From Shimia sagamensis (GTDB lineage: Bacteria; Pseudomonadota; Alphaproteobacteria; Rhodobacterales; Rhodobacteraceae), in the NCBI RefSeq assembly GCF_900182745.1, contig NZ_FXTY01000002.1:62001-126000 (forward strand): 64,000 nucleotides of DNA, in the 5' to 3' direction. Both the position numbers and the translations under genes were made by a program. The notes under the pieces are model-generated. The model saw only the letters and a program-made list of their open reading frames with translations, was not told the DNA's origin and made no database searches. Position 1 is the stretch's first letter, and the number at the start of each line of letters is the position of its first letter. Positions 28,022 through 37,130 of this stretch are shown here, piece after piece.

Positions 28022-28717
28022 TCAAACGCCAAGATGCCGTGCCAGTTTTGTCGGCTCTGACGCCACCTCGGCACGGGTCAAGACACCGCGCATCCGCCCA
28101 TTTTCCAACAACACCACTTGATCTCCCAACTCCGTTATGGCGTCCAGTCTCTGCTCCACCAATACCACGGCCACGCCCTTATCACGCATCTGCTCCGTGG
28201 CATCGCGGATGGACGTTATCATCGACGGTTGAAGCCCCTCTGTCGGCTCGTCAAGCAGCAAGACTTTTGGCCGCAAACACATGGCGCGGCCCATCGCCAA
28301 CATCTGTTGCTCACCACCGCTCAACGTTTTTGCACGTTGTCTGTATCGCTCGTTAAGCCTCGGAAAAAGCGTCAAAACTTCCTCCAATACCCGGGCATCC
28401 TTACCGTTCGTCAACCGTCCGACTTCTAGGTTTTCCGCGACCGTCATCTCTCCAAACAAACGGCGCCCTTGTGGCACGTAACCAATCCCCGCACGCGGCA
28501 CCTCGTGTGGTGGAAGATCTGATAAAACAGCGCCTTGCCATGTGACTTGACCAGCCATCAACGGCAACAGCCCCATGATGGATTTTACAGTGGTGGTTTT
28601 CCCGGCCCCATTGCGTCCCGTAAGGCAGAGAATTTCACCTGCCGTGGCAACAAATGACACCTCGCGCAACACTTGTGCGCGCCCATAACCTGCAGACACC
28701 CCTTCAAGCCGCAGCAT
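28022..28717 (-). CDS. livF: Branched-chain-type ABC transporter ATPase, LivF-like
   Basis: This 231-residue ATPase is of the LivF type, with Walker [10 protein letters not shown], signature LSGGEQQMLAMGRAM and Walker B VLLLDEPTEGL. Its start overlaps the end of the livG-like gene by 14 bases. It is the last gene of a five-gene transporter operon (binding protein, two permeases, two ATPases). By position next to the N-heterocycle genes the cargo may be that substrate; the family imports amino acids, amides, urea and aromatic acids. Confidence 0.92.
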   Translation of the reverse strand: MLRLEGVSAGYGRAQVLREVSFVATAGEILCLTGRNGAGKTTTVKSIMGLLPLMAGQVTWQGAVLSDLPPHEVPRAGIGYVPQGRRLFGEMTVAENLEVGRLTNGKDARVLEEVLTLFPRLNERYRQRAKTLSGGEQQMLAMGRAMCLRPKVLLLDEPTEGLQPSMITSIRDATEQMRDKGVAVVLVEQRLDAITELGDQVVLLENGRMRGVLTRAEVASEPTKLARHLGV

Positions 28718-29426
28718 GGCCACCCCCAAGGTACGCCGCCTGTACAGCAACATTGGCTTTGACGTCGTCTGGAATGCCTTCAAACAAGATCTTACCCGCG
28801 TCCAAAACAGTCACAAAATCAGACACTTGCATGACCACATCCATATTGTGTTCGATCAACAGAACTGTAGTTGTTCCAGCCAGTTCCAGGATCAGCTGAT
28901 TGAATGCCGCAACTTCACCGTCCGCCAATCCTTGCGTCGGTTCGTCCAAAATCAACAGCTTTGGCGCCTGCGCCAGCCCCATTGCAATTTCCAACAACCG
29001 CTGATGCCCATAGCTCAAATCTCCAGCCTCTTCGGAGCGGTGATCAATAAGGCCCACGCGCTCCAGTGATGAGTTTACTGCGTTCTCCACATCGGACCTC
29101 CCCGACACTGTCCGGCGTGCAGCCAAAGCCACATTTTCCCAAACGCTCAAGTTCGAAAAAATCGATGTGATTTGAAAGGTATAGCCCATACCCGCCGCAA
29201 TACGTTTATGGGCAGGCCACGCGGTCACATCGCGATCATCGAAGATTACAGTGCCTGCCGAAGGTGCAGTACGCCCACTTAACATACCAACAAGTGTGGT
29301 TTTGCCAGCGCCGTTGGGGCCAATCAATGCACGAACTTGCCCTTCAGGAATTTCAAGCGTCACGTCCTCTACAGCCATCAAGCCGTTGAATTCTTTGGTT
29401 AGTCCCTGAGCAGATAACAAACTCAC
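28704..29426 (-). CDS. livG: Branched-chain-type ABC transporter ATPase, LivG-like
   Basis: This 240-residue ATPase has Walker A GPNGAGKTT, signature DLSYGHQRLLEIAMGLA (Tyr-Gly in place of the usual Ser-Gly-Gly, common in LivG) and Walker [12 protein letters not shown]. The GTG start at 29426 is chosen because GGAGG lies eight bases upstream and it gives the four-base GTGA overlap with the preceding permease stop. An in-frame extension further upstream is inside the permease gene. Confidence 0.9.
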   Translation of the reverse strand: MSLLSAQGLTKEFNGLMAVEDVTLEIPEGQVRALIGPNGAGKTTLVGMLSGRTAPSAGTVIFDDRDVTAWPAHKRIAAGMGYTFQITSIFSNLSVWENVALAARRTVSGRSDVENAVNSSLERVGLIDHRSEEAGDLSYGHQRLLEIAMGLAQAPKLLILDEPTQGLADGEVAAFNQLILELAGTTTVLLIEHNMDVVMQVSDFVTVLDAGKILFEGIPDDVKANVAVQAAYLGGGHAAA

Positions 29427-30370
29427 GGCAGCCACCTCCAGAAGCGGCGTCGCAGCTCGCCCAAAAGCCCCTGAGGCGCAAAAAGCGTGAGGCAAACCAA
29501 TACAACCCCAGCAATCAGCATATAGGCGGTGGTTAGGCCAGAACTGAGATCAATAAGGTAGAACATGAATGCTGTGCCAACCAAAGGGCCAAGGACAGTA
29601 CCCGCTCCACCCAAAAGCACCCAAAGCAGGGGGAATATCGAATACTGGACCGATGCAAATGACGCCCCTACATAACCAAACAGCAGCCCATAGGCGGCGC
29701 CTGACAAAGCGGACAACGTGGCAGATAAAACAACCGCCACAAGCTTATACTTCGCCACGTCATAGCCGAGCATCCGCGCCCGTTCTTCATTTTCACGAAT
29801 GGCGACAAGCACTTTCCCAAACTGGGACTTAACCACGGAAAGACACATCACAAATGACACGCAACAAATTGTAAACGCGAAGAAATATCTATTTCGGGGA
29901 TCCGAAAGATCTTGGCCAAGAAACACGCGATCCGCCTGCGCAATAACAAACCCCTCGTCTCCACGTGTGTAGGCGCCAAAATACAAAATAGTCAGATACC
30001 CGGCTTGGGCAAACATCAGGGTGACGATCATAAACGCCACCCCTTCCGTACGCAGCGCCAAGACCGCAACCAGACCGCCAATCAGAGCGCCAAGAAAGAC
30101 ACCGCCCCCCAAGGCAAGCCCAGTGCCAGCACCAAACTGCGACATAGCAAGGCCCATCCCGTATAGGCCAGCCGCAAAAAACAGAGCATGACCCAAGCTT
30201 AGTAGACCCGTGTATCCAAACAACAAATTGTATCCAGCGGCATAGCTTGCCAAAACCATGATGCGTGCCAGATTGCCGTGGTGATAGGCCGGCAGCACAA
30301 ATTGCAAAGTGAACAGTGCAACCAACACGCCACCGTGAAGCAGCAGCGATTTTCTCATGTCACCGCTCAT
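29423..30370 (-). CDS. livM: Branched-chain-type ABC transporter permease, LivM-like
   Basis: This 315-residue inner-membrane permease has about nine hydrophobic segments. The LivM/LivH family signature is present: LLFGYTGLLSLGHALFFAAG near the N-terminus and AIRENEERARMLGYDVAKYK in the cytosolic loop that meets the ATPase. The start MSGDMRKS at 30370 is preferred over the internal Met five residues on because its ATG overlaps the stop of the livH-like gene (ATGA). Confidence 0.92.
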   Translation of the reverse strand: MSGDMRKSLLLHGGVLVALFTLQFVLPAYHHGNLARIMVLASYAAGYNLLFGYTGLLSLGHALFFAAGLYGMGLAMSQFGAGTGLALGGGVFLGALIGGLVAVLALRTEGVAFMIVTLMFAQAGYLTILYFGAYTRGDEGFVIAQADRVFLGQDLSDPRNRYFFAFTICCVSFVMCLSVVKSQFGKVLVAIRENEERARMLGYDVAKYKLVAVVLSATLSALSGAAYGLLFGYVGASFASVQYSIFPLLWVLLGGAGTVLGPLVGTAFMFYLIDLSSGLTTAYMLIAGVVLVCLTLFAPQGLLGELRRRFWRWLP

Positions 30371-31293
30371 GTTCGCTTGGCTCCAAATAGACCTTGCGGA
30401 CGGAACACCAACACCATCGCGACCACCAACGTGGCGAGAATTTTGGCCAAGGTTGGGGAAAAGAAAACCGAAATTATTCCATCAGATAACCCAATGAGAA
30501 GCGCCGCCAATACGGTGCCCGGAAAACTGCCCAAACCACCAATGATCACCACAATGAAGCTCAGCAACAACGGGTCTGCACCCATCAGATAGTGGGCTTG
30601 CTGGATCGGCACAATCAACACTGCCGCCAGCGCGGCCATGGCTGCCCCAAGCCCAAATACCATGGCATAGATCCGCTCCACGGGAATCCCAAAAGCCAGC
30701 GCCATGTCACGGTCCTGTTCTGTGGCACGCATCAAAAGGCCGAGCTTGCTGCGCGTCATCACCAGCCAAAGTGCGATCAAGATCACACCCGCAGCGCCGA
30801 TTACAGCCAGCTTGTAACTGGTGATCGACAATCCCCAGGGCCAATAGAGGCCAATCTTACCGTCAACAAATTCAAACCACGGCAGGGCGATGCGTGTGTT
30901 GAACGGAGGTGAAACCGGTCGCGCATCTGGCCCATACGTCATCAGCGTAACCTGCTGTAAAATATATAAAATACCGATGGTCGCGACAATTGTTCGCTCT
31001 GGATCATAGTCAATCCGTTTGAGAACTGTCATATCCGTGACCGCGGCCAACACGCCAACCAGAACGGGCACAACAATTAGGGCTACGGCAAATCCGACGG
31101 CCGCAGTGTCGCCCACCATTTGTGTCACCCACCACGCCAAAACCGAACCAAGCATAAAAAATTCGCCGTGCGCCACGTTCACAACACGCATGACGCCAAA
31201 CACCAACGCCAAGCCGGAGGCGGTTAACGCCAATACCGCCGCTGTGACCGCACCTTCCAAGGTGGCGAGCATCAAATATGGCCCGAAATCCAT
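30367..31293 (-). CDS. livH: Branched-chain-type ABC transporter permease, LivH-like
   Basis: This 308-residue membrane permease has the LivH pattern: TASGLALVFGVMRVVNVAHG near residue 25-45, the coupling loop RATEQDRDMALAFGIPVERI, and a conserved VVIIGGLGSFPGTVLAALLIG close to the end. It lies 53 bp after the binding-protein gene and overlaps the livM-like gene by four bases. Confidence 0.92.
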   Translation of the reverse strand: MDFGPYLMLATLEGAVTAAVLALTASGLALVFGVMRVVNVAHGEFFMLGSVLAWWVTQMVGDTAAVGFAVALIVVPVLVGVLAAVTDMTVLKRIDYDPERTIVATIGILYILQQVTLMTYGPDARPVSPPFNTRIALPWFEFVDGKIGLYWPWGLSITSYKLAVIGAAGVILIALWLVMTRSKLGLLMRATEQDRDMALAFGIPVERIYAMVFGLGAAMAALAAVLIVPIQQAHYLMGADPLLLSFIVVIIGGLGSFPGTVLAALLIGLSDGIISVFFSPTLAKILATLVVAMVLVFRPQGLFGAKRT

Positions 31294-31346
31294 CTATCCC
31301 CCTACCTCAAAGTGGGCGCGACATACCCGCCGCGCCCAAGCTCTCA

Positions 31347-32651
31347 TCAGAGCGTTTGTGTGGTGTAATCCACCTCATCGGGATAGAACGTGTCTTCAAT
31401 CGACGTGGTGTGTACCAAGAGCAATTTTCCATCGACGACTTTGGTGATGTACTGGTGCCCAAAGACTTGGTGCGTCTTGCCGTTGAAGATCTTCGCCCCC
31501 TGCGGATGTGCGTTGGAGTGTGGCAGGTCAGTCATTGCCTCAACCGCTTCAATTAGCGCCGCGCGATCCTTTGGCCCCTGGTATCCAGCACTTTCCATCC
31601 CGGCTTTCACCACATGTAAGGTTTCCCAACAGCCAAACATGTGGGCATAGGTCGACACATCTTTGGGATCACTGATTGAGGCCCCGTTTGCGTCAACGCC
31701 AACCCGCTCCCGGAAGAATGCGTCATAGTCGGACTGATCGTCCTGCGCATATCGTGGGTTGCCCTCCCAGAAGTAGGTGCCGTCAAGGAACTCGAGCCCC
31801 GGACTGCCAATGTCCACAGCTTCCAGGCTGTCGATAAATCCAAACATCTCAGGACGTTGTGGCCCAAAGAACTCACCCAATTCCTTCACAAAGGTCAGCA
31901 CAGCCGGCCCAACCATCACGTGATAAATCACTTCGGTGTCCCGAGGAATTTTGGGGAAATATTTGGTGAACGACGTTTCGGTTGGCGGGATTGCAATGTG
32001 CTCCAGAACTTCGCCGCCCTGTGCCTCGATCGCGGCTGTGAAATAATCCCGGTGATCATGACCAAACGCAAAGTCTGGGAAGATCATCGTGACTTTCTTG
32101 CCAAGGTTGTCCGCCACAAACGGCGCCATGGCCTGCACCTGACTTTTCACATCTGTGATGCCAGGCTGCAGTGTGTAGCGGTTCAACATGCCGCTTGCGA
32201 CATGGTGCCCTTCAGAAACCACAAAATATGGCAATTTCAATTCGCCCGCGCGCGGCGCAGATCCAATCACCACGTGGGAAAACAGTGTACCAAATCCGAT
32301 GTCACAATTGTGCTGTGTCGCAAATTTTTCGACAACTTCGGCGCCACGCTTTGGATCGGTCCCGTCATCCTCAGAGACAATTTCCAAGGGTCGCCCATTG
32401 ATGCCGCCTTGCTCATTGATCAAAGCTGCGGCTGCTGACGTTGTGCGATCATACCACCGGCCATAGGCCGCGCCGATGCCAGTCCGGTGCACCTGAAAAC
32501 CCACTTTAATTGGTTCAGATGTTTGCGCGCCGGCGTATCTGGCCCAAAGCGGCACTGTCGCGGCAGCGGCCCCGCCAAGCGCCAGAGTTTTGAGCGCGTC
32601 ACGGCGCGTAGGTCGCGCCCCTGTTGCTGGTACGGTCTTGGATTTGGTCAT
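31347..32651 (-). CDS. Periplasmic substrate-binding protein of branched-chain-type ABC transporter, Tat-exported
   Basis: This 434-residue type I periplasmic binding protein has a twin-arginine signal (TRRDALKTLALGGAAA at about residues 15-30) rather than a Sec signal, suggesting folding before export. The mature part starts near EPIKVGFQVHRTGIGAAYG and follows the Peripla_BP_6 fold, resembling amide/urea-type binding proteins (DGTDPKRGAEVVEKF; FPDFAFGHDHRDYF). The ATG 32651 has a purine-rich AGGGGG site a few bases upstream and is preferred to a Met seven codons earlier. It is the first gene of the transporter operon. Confidence 0.88.
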   Translation of the reverse strand: MTKSKTVPATGARPTRRDALKTLALGGAAAATVPLWARYAGAQTSEPIKVGFQVHRTGIGAAYGRWYDRTTSAAAALINEQGGINGRPLEIVSEDDGTDPKRGAEVVEKFATQHNCDIGFGTLFSHVVIGSAPRAGELKLPYFVVSEGHHVASGMLNRYTLQPGITDVKSQVQAMAPFVADNLGKKVTMIFPDFAFGHDHRDYFTAAIEAQGGEVLEHIAIPPTETSFTKYFPKIPRDTEVIYHVMVGPAVLTFVKELGEFFGPQRPEMFGFIDSLEAVDIGSPGLEFLDGTYFWEGNPRYAQDDQSDYDAFFRERVGVDANGASISDPKDVSTYAHMFGCWETLHVVKAGMESAGYQGPKDRAALIEAVEAMTDLPHSNAHPQGAKIFNGKTHQVFGHQYITKVVDGKLLLVHTTSIEDTFYPDEVDYTTQTL

Positions 32652-32758
32652 CACTTTACCCCCTGTGTTCACATGGTCTGTGACCGAAAATTCCGTTACT
32701 CTTCACACTTGTTAGAGTGCGAATGAATGACGGTTCTGTCTAGAGGGCGCGTGTTGTG

Positions 32759-34192
32759 TCAGAAGCCGCGCGGAGATGCAAGCAGCCAAAGCCCAAAAAA
32801 GGTGTAGCAAATCATAAAGATAGCAATAGGCACTTGAGACAGTAACGCGGCGCGCCCAGATCCAAAGTGCTGCACGGCCACCGCGTGTGCGAGTAAAACC
32901 GCTACAATATGGCCAATCACTACGCCACCCGCCTGGCACAGCCACAGCACACGCACGCTGTCCTGCGAATTAAAAAATCCGGTGGTCACATAGACCTGCC
33001 CAAGACCAAGAAAGTCCTGTCCCGTTGCCCAGGGATCGGTTGCAGCGATTAACGCATATTGCGCCTCAACAAGGAAGCTCGAGAAGTAATGTGCAAAATG
33101 ATAGCCAAGCGCGATGGGCAGCACAGTTGGCGCAAACAGGCAAAACGCACGGCCCAGCCCAACTTCCTTGATCCGACCAATCCTTAGCCCCAGCCAAAGA
33201 GTTCCTGTAAAGACCGCTACAAGCAAAACGTTGCTAACAGCCACCCCCCCCAGAGTTTGCCACACAACAGCAGAACGACCAGGGAACTCCAGTGGGTTAA
33301 GACCCAGTTGTGCCAACCACCAGAACGTTTCATTCACCCCATCAAAGCTTCCGCTGGCAAGCACCAAGAGGCTCAAAAGAGCCATGCCAAACGGCATGAC
33401 ACGCCCGTGCAAAATCTGCCAACCCCAAAGCCCAGCGGCATTACGTTGGGACACGCGCCCAAATGGAGCCAACTGAGCATAGAGGCGCATGACCATGCCA
33501 ATGCCCTCTGCGCGACGTTCCCAACGTGGTCCAAATAGGACTATACCGGTGAAGTGTATGCCCCAGTAAATCGCCACCGCACGCGCCAATCGTGCCGGGT
33601 CCGAGGGAGCTGTGTCAGCAAGCAGAAAAGCGACAAACGCAAGAAACGAGAAGACGCCCAAAACATGCCCAAACTGACGTGGAAACCGAAACAGAGGCTG
33701 TTGACCCAAGATCGCGCGCAACAGCCAAATCAGTCCTGACCATGGATTGATCCACCTCCAAAGGTCTCCAAGTAACCCTTGCAAAAACACCAACCCAACC
33801 CACCAAACAGTCCAAATCACCAGCGGCATGGGATTGGCAAGTGGATCGCGTGGTCCCTCCAGCCCAATGTAGATCAGCCAAAATAGGAACATGCTGGATA
33901 GCAGGCTGGTTATCTTTGGGAGAACCCAACCGTGGCGGCGCCATAACGTCACCGGGCGGAACAGATCTCCAACCACTGTGTCGGGCACCAATGCCAACAT
34001 CGCAACAGTCAAAGCCACCGCCAAGACGCCTGATGCAATGTAAATGTCTGTAGGCAAAAGCAACACAAATCCGCCTTCGGACGTGTGCGCCTGCGCCTGC
34101 CCTGAAACCATTGTAACACCAGCAAACACAGAGGCGACGGCAAAGAACCGGTGCTTGAAGGTGTGGTGTGAGTGAGACATCGTGGTGATCAT
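32759..34192 (-). CDS. Multipass membrane protein of unknown function, 'fenitrothion hydrolase'-annotated family
   Basis: This protein of about 477 residues has a cleavable-looking signal peptide (FFAVASVFAGVTMVSGQAQA) followed by roughly twelve hydrophobic helices. Motifs such as LLGDLWRWINPWSGLIWLL and LFGPRWERRAEG are shared with membrane proteins that databases sometimes call fenitrothion hydrolase; I see no hydrolase motif. The start may be ATG 34192 or ATG 34180; neither has a clear Shine-Dalgarno. It is divergent from the PCuAC-like gene with 28 bp between starts, which hints at a shared periplasmic task. Confidence 0.65.
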   Translation of the reverse strand: MITTMSHSHHTFKHRFFAVASVFAGVTMVSGQAQAHTSEGGFVLLLPTDIYIASGVLAVALTVAMLALVPDTVVGDLFRPVTLWRRHGWVLPKITSLLSSMFLFWLIYIGLEGPRDPLANPMPLVIWTVWWVGLVFLQGLLGDLWRWINPWSGLIWLLRAILGQQPLFRFPRQFGHVLGVFSFLAFVAFLLADTAPSDPARLARAVAIYWGIHFTGIVLFGPRWERRAEGIGMVMRLYAQLAPFGRVSQRNAAGLWGWQILHGRVMPFGMALLSLLVLASGSFDGVNETFWWLAQLGLNPLEFPGRSAVVWQTLGGVAVSNVLLVAVFTGTLWLGLRIGRIKEVGLGRAFCLFAPTVLPIALGYHFAHYFSSFLVEAQYALIAATDPWATGQDFLGLGQVYVTTGFFNSQDSVRVLWLCQAGGVVIGHIVAVLLAHAVAVQHFGSGRAALLSQVPIAIFMICYTFFGLWLLASPRGF

Positions 34193-34220
34193 GCGGCGAC
34201 TATAACGACGGGTTAAAGAG

Positions 34221-35006
34221 ATGAAAGCGCGAAAGGTTTTGGGATTTTTGCTACTTGTTGGTGTGGTTGCAGCGGGTGGATACACGCTTTTGAAGCCCAA
34301 GCAACCGCCTCCAATTTTGCTGACCAATGCCAAGGCTGCCCCCCTCGAAATGGGGGCAAGCCAACTGGCTGTTTTTGTGTCAATTGAAAACTCTGGCCCA
34401 TCGGACACGCTTCTCTTCGCAAGCGCGCCAGACGCGAAATCTGCAGCATTTAGTCAAACCTTCGGCCCTCTAGCGCTCCCGTCAGGTAGTACATCGGCGC
34501 TTGCCGCTGACGGGGTATTTCTCAAACTAAATGACGTTAGAGGTCCCTTGGATCACGGTCGTACCCTCCCAATTTCACTGACCTTTGCAAAAGCAGGAAC
34601 ACTCACAACACGTGCCCGCATTGTTGCATTTCGCAATCAAGGCAATGCGGCCAACTATGGTCTTTTTGGCATTGGTGATATTTGCCGCGTGGGCGACGGA
34701 GAACCCGCCCCGCACATTGAACTCGAAGCCTCCAAAATCGAAACAGGTTGGACAATCGACATTCTGTCCGATGACTTCGAGTTCACACCGGAGCTTGCCG
34801 ATGGCCCTCATGTTCCAGGCACTGGCCACGGCCATATTTATGTCAACGGATTGAAACTTGGTCGGCTCTATTCTGCGTCCACCTCGATCGGGCACTTACC
34901 AGTCGGTCAGCACGAGATTCGCGTAACTTTGTCGACCAATGACCACCGTGCATACGTTGTAGGCGACAGCCCAGTCACCGCTTCGATTCAAATTCACAGC
35001 GATTGA
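34221..35006 (+). CDS. PCuAC-like membrane-anchored periplasmic protein without copper ligands
   Basis: This 261-residue protein is anchored by one N-terminal hydrophobic segment (VLGFLLLVGVVAAGGYTLL). Residues about 35-130 follow the PCuAC copper-chaperone fold (LAVFVSIENSGPSDTLLFAS, then HGRTLPISLTFAKAGTL). The His/Met ligands of the family are absent, since the places read AAFSQTF and VFLKLND. A second beta domain at about 165-260 contains GTGHGHIYVNGLKLGRLYS and TLSTNDHRAYV, whose histidines could bind metal. It is divergent from the membrane protein gene. Copper function is uncertain. Confidence 0.65.
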   Translation: MKARKVLGFLLLVGVVAAGGYTLLKPKQPPPILLTNAKAAPLEMGASQLAVFVSIENSGPSDTLLFASAPDAKSAAFSQTFGPLALPSGSTSALAADGVFLKLNDVRGPLDHGRTLPISLTFAKAGTLTTRARIVAFRNQGNAANYGLFGIGDICRVGDGEPAPHIELEASKIETGWTIDILSDDFEFTPELADGPHVPGTGHGHIYVNGLKLGRLYSASTSIGHLPVGQHEIRVTLSTNDHRAYVVGDSPVTASIQIHSD

Positions 35007-35035
35007 CAGACAAATACTCGTGCCTCCATCATTTG

Positions 35036-35055
35036 CGTGCAAATAGATTTGCACG
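35036..35055 (+). promoter_or_regulatory. 9-bp perfect inverted repeat in front of hyuA
   Basis: CGTGCAAAT-AG-ATTTGCACG is a perfect 20-bp inverted repeat directly touching the hyuA Shine-Dalgarno (GGAGGA, 35055-35060). The hexamer ATTTGC also occurs at 35031-35036, so three alternating copies are spaced by two bases. It can act as a DNA operator or as an RNA hairpin masking the ribosome site. Confidence 0.55.
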
Positions 35056-35066
35056 GAGGATCGTTG

Positions 35067-37130
35067 GTGGCCGACTCAGAAGACGCGCAAGGCAACACCA
35101 TTGTGGGTGTTGATGTTGGCGGCACATTCACCGATTTGGTGGCTCTGAGCCCAAGCGGGCTTCGTCTCGCCAAAGTACCCAGCACAATCGACAACCAATC
35201 CAAAGGTGTCTTGAGTGCGCTTAAGGCAGCCGACTGTGACATTGCCGCGTTGGACCTTATCGTGCATGGCACAACCACCACCACCAATGCCGTCTTGGAA
35301 CGCAAACTTGCGCGCACTGGGCTGATCACCACCCAAGGCTTTCGTGACATTTTGGAACTTGGCCGGCGAACGCGACCACAGGCCTACGGCATGTTTGGTG
35401 AGTTCAAACCACTCATTCCCCGGGATCTCCGTCTTGAAGTGCCTGAAAGGATGGACTGCGATGGAAACATAATAACACCTCTCGACAATAACGCGGTAGC
35501 GAACGCAGCCAGATCTCTACTGGATCGGGGATGTGAAGCCGTAGTGGTGCATTTCCTGCACGCCTACGCCAATCCAACCCACGAACAACAGGCTGTAGAA
35601 GTCATTCAATCCCTTTGGCCAAATAACTACATAACCGCAGGGCACGCCTTGCTTTCGGAAAACCGCGAGTATGAGCGGGGTGTCACGGCGGCAGTAAACG
35701 CCTCTGTCCAGCCTGTTCTGAGCAAATACGTGGATCGGTTGGTTCGGGCCCTAACCGACAAGGGATACACACGCGACCTTCTGATCATGAACGGTAACGG
35801 TGGCATGGTCCGCGCCCAACACGTGGCCAAGGAGGCGGCAAAAACCGTGATGTCTGGACCTGCATCCGGCGTTATGGCTGCCGCTTTCACCGGACGCATG
35901 TGCAGCGAGCCAAACCTGATCACCTACGACATGGGCGGCACCTCAACAGATGTTGCCTTGATCCGTGACGCCACACCTTCGGTCTCAAATGAGATCGAAG
36001 TGGAATACGGTTTGCCAATTCACGTCCCTATGGTTGACGTGCGCACAGTGGGTGCTGGAGGCGGCTCGATTGCGCGGATCAACTCGGGAGGTCTGCTTGA
36101 AGTGGGACCAGAAAGCGCCGGTGCATCCCCAGGCCCGATATGTTATGGACGCGGCGGCACAGAACCAACAATCTCAGACGCCAACTTTCTGCTCGGCAGG
36201 TTACGACCACCCAATTTCTCCGGGACCGACGAAAGCAAAATTTCGCGTAATGTGCGTGGCGTTATGACGGGTCAACTGGCTTCCGCTCTAAACTGCTCTG
36301 CAGTGGAGGCCGCCGCAGCTGTTGTTCGCATCGCAAATGCAAAAATGGCCGGAGCAATCCGAATGGTGTCTTTGTCTTTGGGCGCAGATCCACGTGATTT
36401 TGCACTGTTTGCCTTCGGAGGAGCCGGCCCCCTGCACGCAGCAGATTTGGCAAGAGAACTTGATATCCCGAGAGTCGTCATTCCCGCCCGTCCAGGCCTC
36501 ACCAATGCGTTAGGATGTGTGGTCGCTGATCTTCGATATGACTTTGTTCGCACCCTCAACATTCCATTGAGCACTCTTGGCCCCAATCAGATCGCCTCGG
36601 TATTCTCGGCTCAAATCGAACAGGGCAAATCCATGGTTTCCAAAGAAACCGTCACTTTGGATCGTATTGAGAGTATCCTGTCTCTTGATATGCAATTCAC
36701 TGGCCAAACCCACCTTCTGCGGGTGCCGATCGACAACCCTGCCATAACAAATGCCGAATTGCAGAGCTTATTTGAACGGATTTACTTTGAGCGCTTTCAC
36801 GTTGAACTCCCCAACATTCAGGCAACCGTGGTAAATGTGAACTGCTCGATAGTCGGCCACCGCCCACCACTCGACCTCTCACAGCTGCTTGATCGAAAGG
36901 CGCGCGCCGTCAATCTACGGGAGGCACAAACCAGCACCAGACCCGTCTTTTTCGACACCACTTGGATTGAAACGCCTGTCTTTTCGCGCGATGCCATGCC
37001 CGCGCACGTTTCGTTTTATGGCCCCGCCATTCTCGAGCAAATGGACACGACAATTGTTGTCCCACCCGGAGATCGAGTGACGTCAGACAAGGTTGGAAAT
37101 CTGATCCTACACGTGGGAGGGGCTTTATGA
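35067..37130 (+). CDS. hyuA: Hydantoinase/oxoprolinase family protein, subunit A
   Basis: This is the ATP-binding subunit of an ATP-dependent cyclic-amide hydrolase (5-oxoprolinase, N-methylhydantoinase or acetone-carboxylase family). The 687-residue protein has the actin-like ATPase motifs IVGVDVGGTFTDLVAL at the N-terminus, TYDMGGTSTDVALI near residue 300 and VRTVGAGGGSIARI about 40 residues on. The GTG at 35067 is chosen because GGAGGA ends six bases before it; a GTG 10 codons upstream has no such site. It overlaps hyuB by four bases. Confidence 0.88.
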   Translation: MADSEDAQGNTIVGVDVGGTFTDLVALSPSGLRLAKVPSTIDNQSKGVLSALKAADCDIAALDLIVHGTTTTTNAVLERKLARTGLITTQGFRDILELGRRTRPQAYGMFGEFKPLIPRDLRLEVPERMDCDGNIITPLDNNAVANAARSLLDRGCEAVVVHFLHAYANPTHEQQAVEVIQSLWPNNYITAGHALLSENREYERGVTAAVNASVQPVLSKYVDRLVRALTDKGYTRDLLIMNGNGGMVRAQHVAKEAAKTVMSGPASGVMAAAFTGRMCSEPNLITYDMGGTSTDVALIRDATPSVSNEIEVEYGLPIHVPMVDVRTVGAGGGSIARINSGGLLEVGPESAGASPGPICYGRGGTEPTISDANFLLGRLRPPNFSGTDESKISRNVRGVMTGQLASALNCSAVEAAAAVVRIANAKMAGAIRMVSLSLGADPRDFALFAFGGAGPLHAADLARELDIPRVVIPARPGLTNALGCVVADLRYDFVRTLNIPLSTLGPNQIASVFSAQIEQGKSMVSKETVTLDRIESILSLDMQFTGQTHLLRVPIDNPAITNAELQSLFERIYFERFHVELPNIQATVVNVNCSIVGHRPPLDLSQLLDRKARAVNLREAQTSTRPVFFDTTWIETPVFSRDAMPAHVSFYGPAILEQMDTTIVVPPGDRVTSDKVGNLILHVGGAL

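Noticed and set aside
29569-30166. Plus-strand frames inside the LivM-like gene
   Set aside because: They are shadows of a well-supported permease gene.
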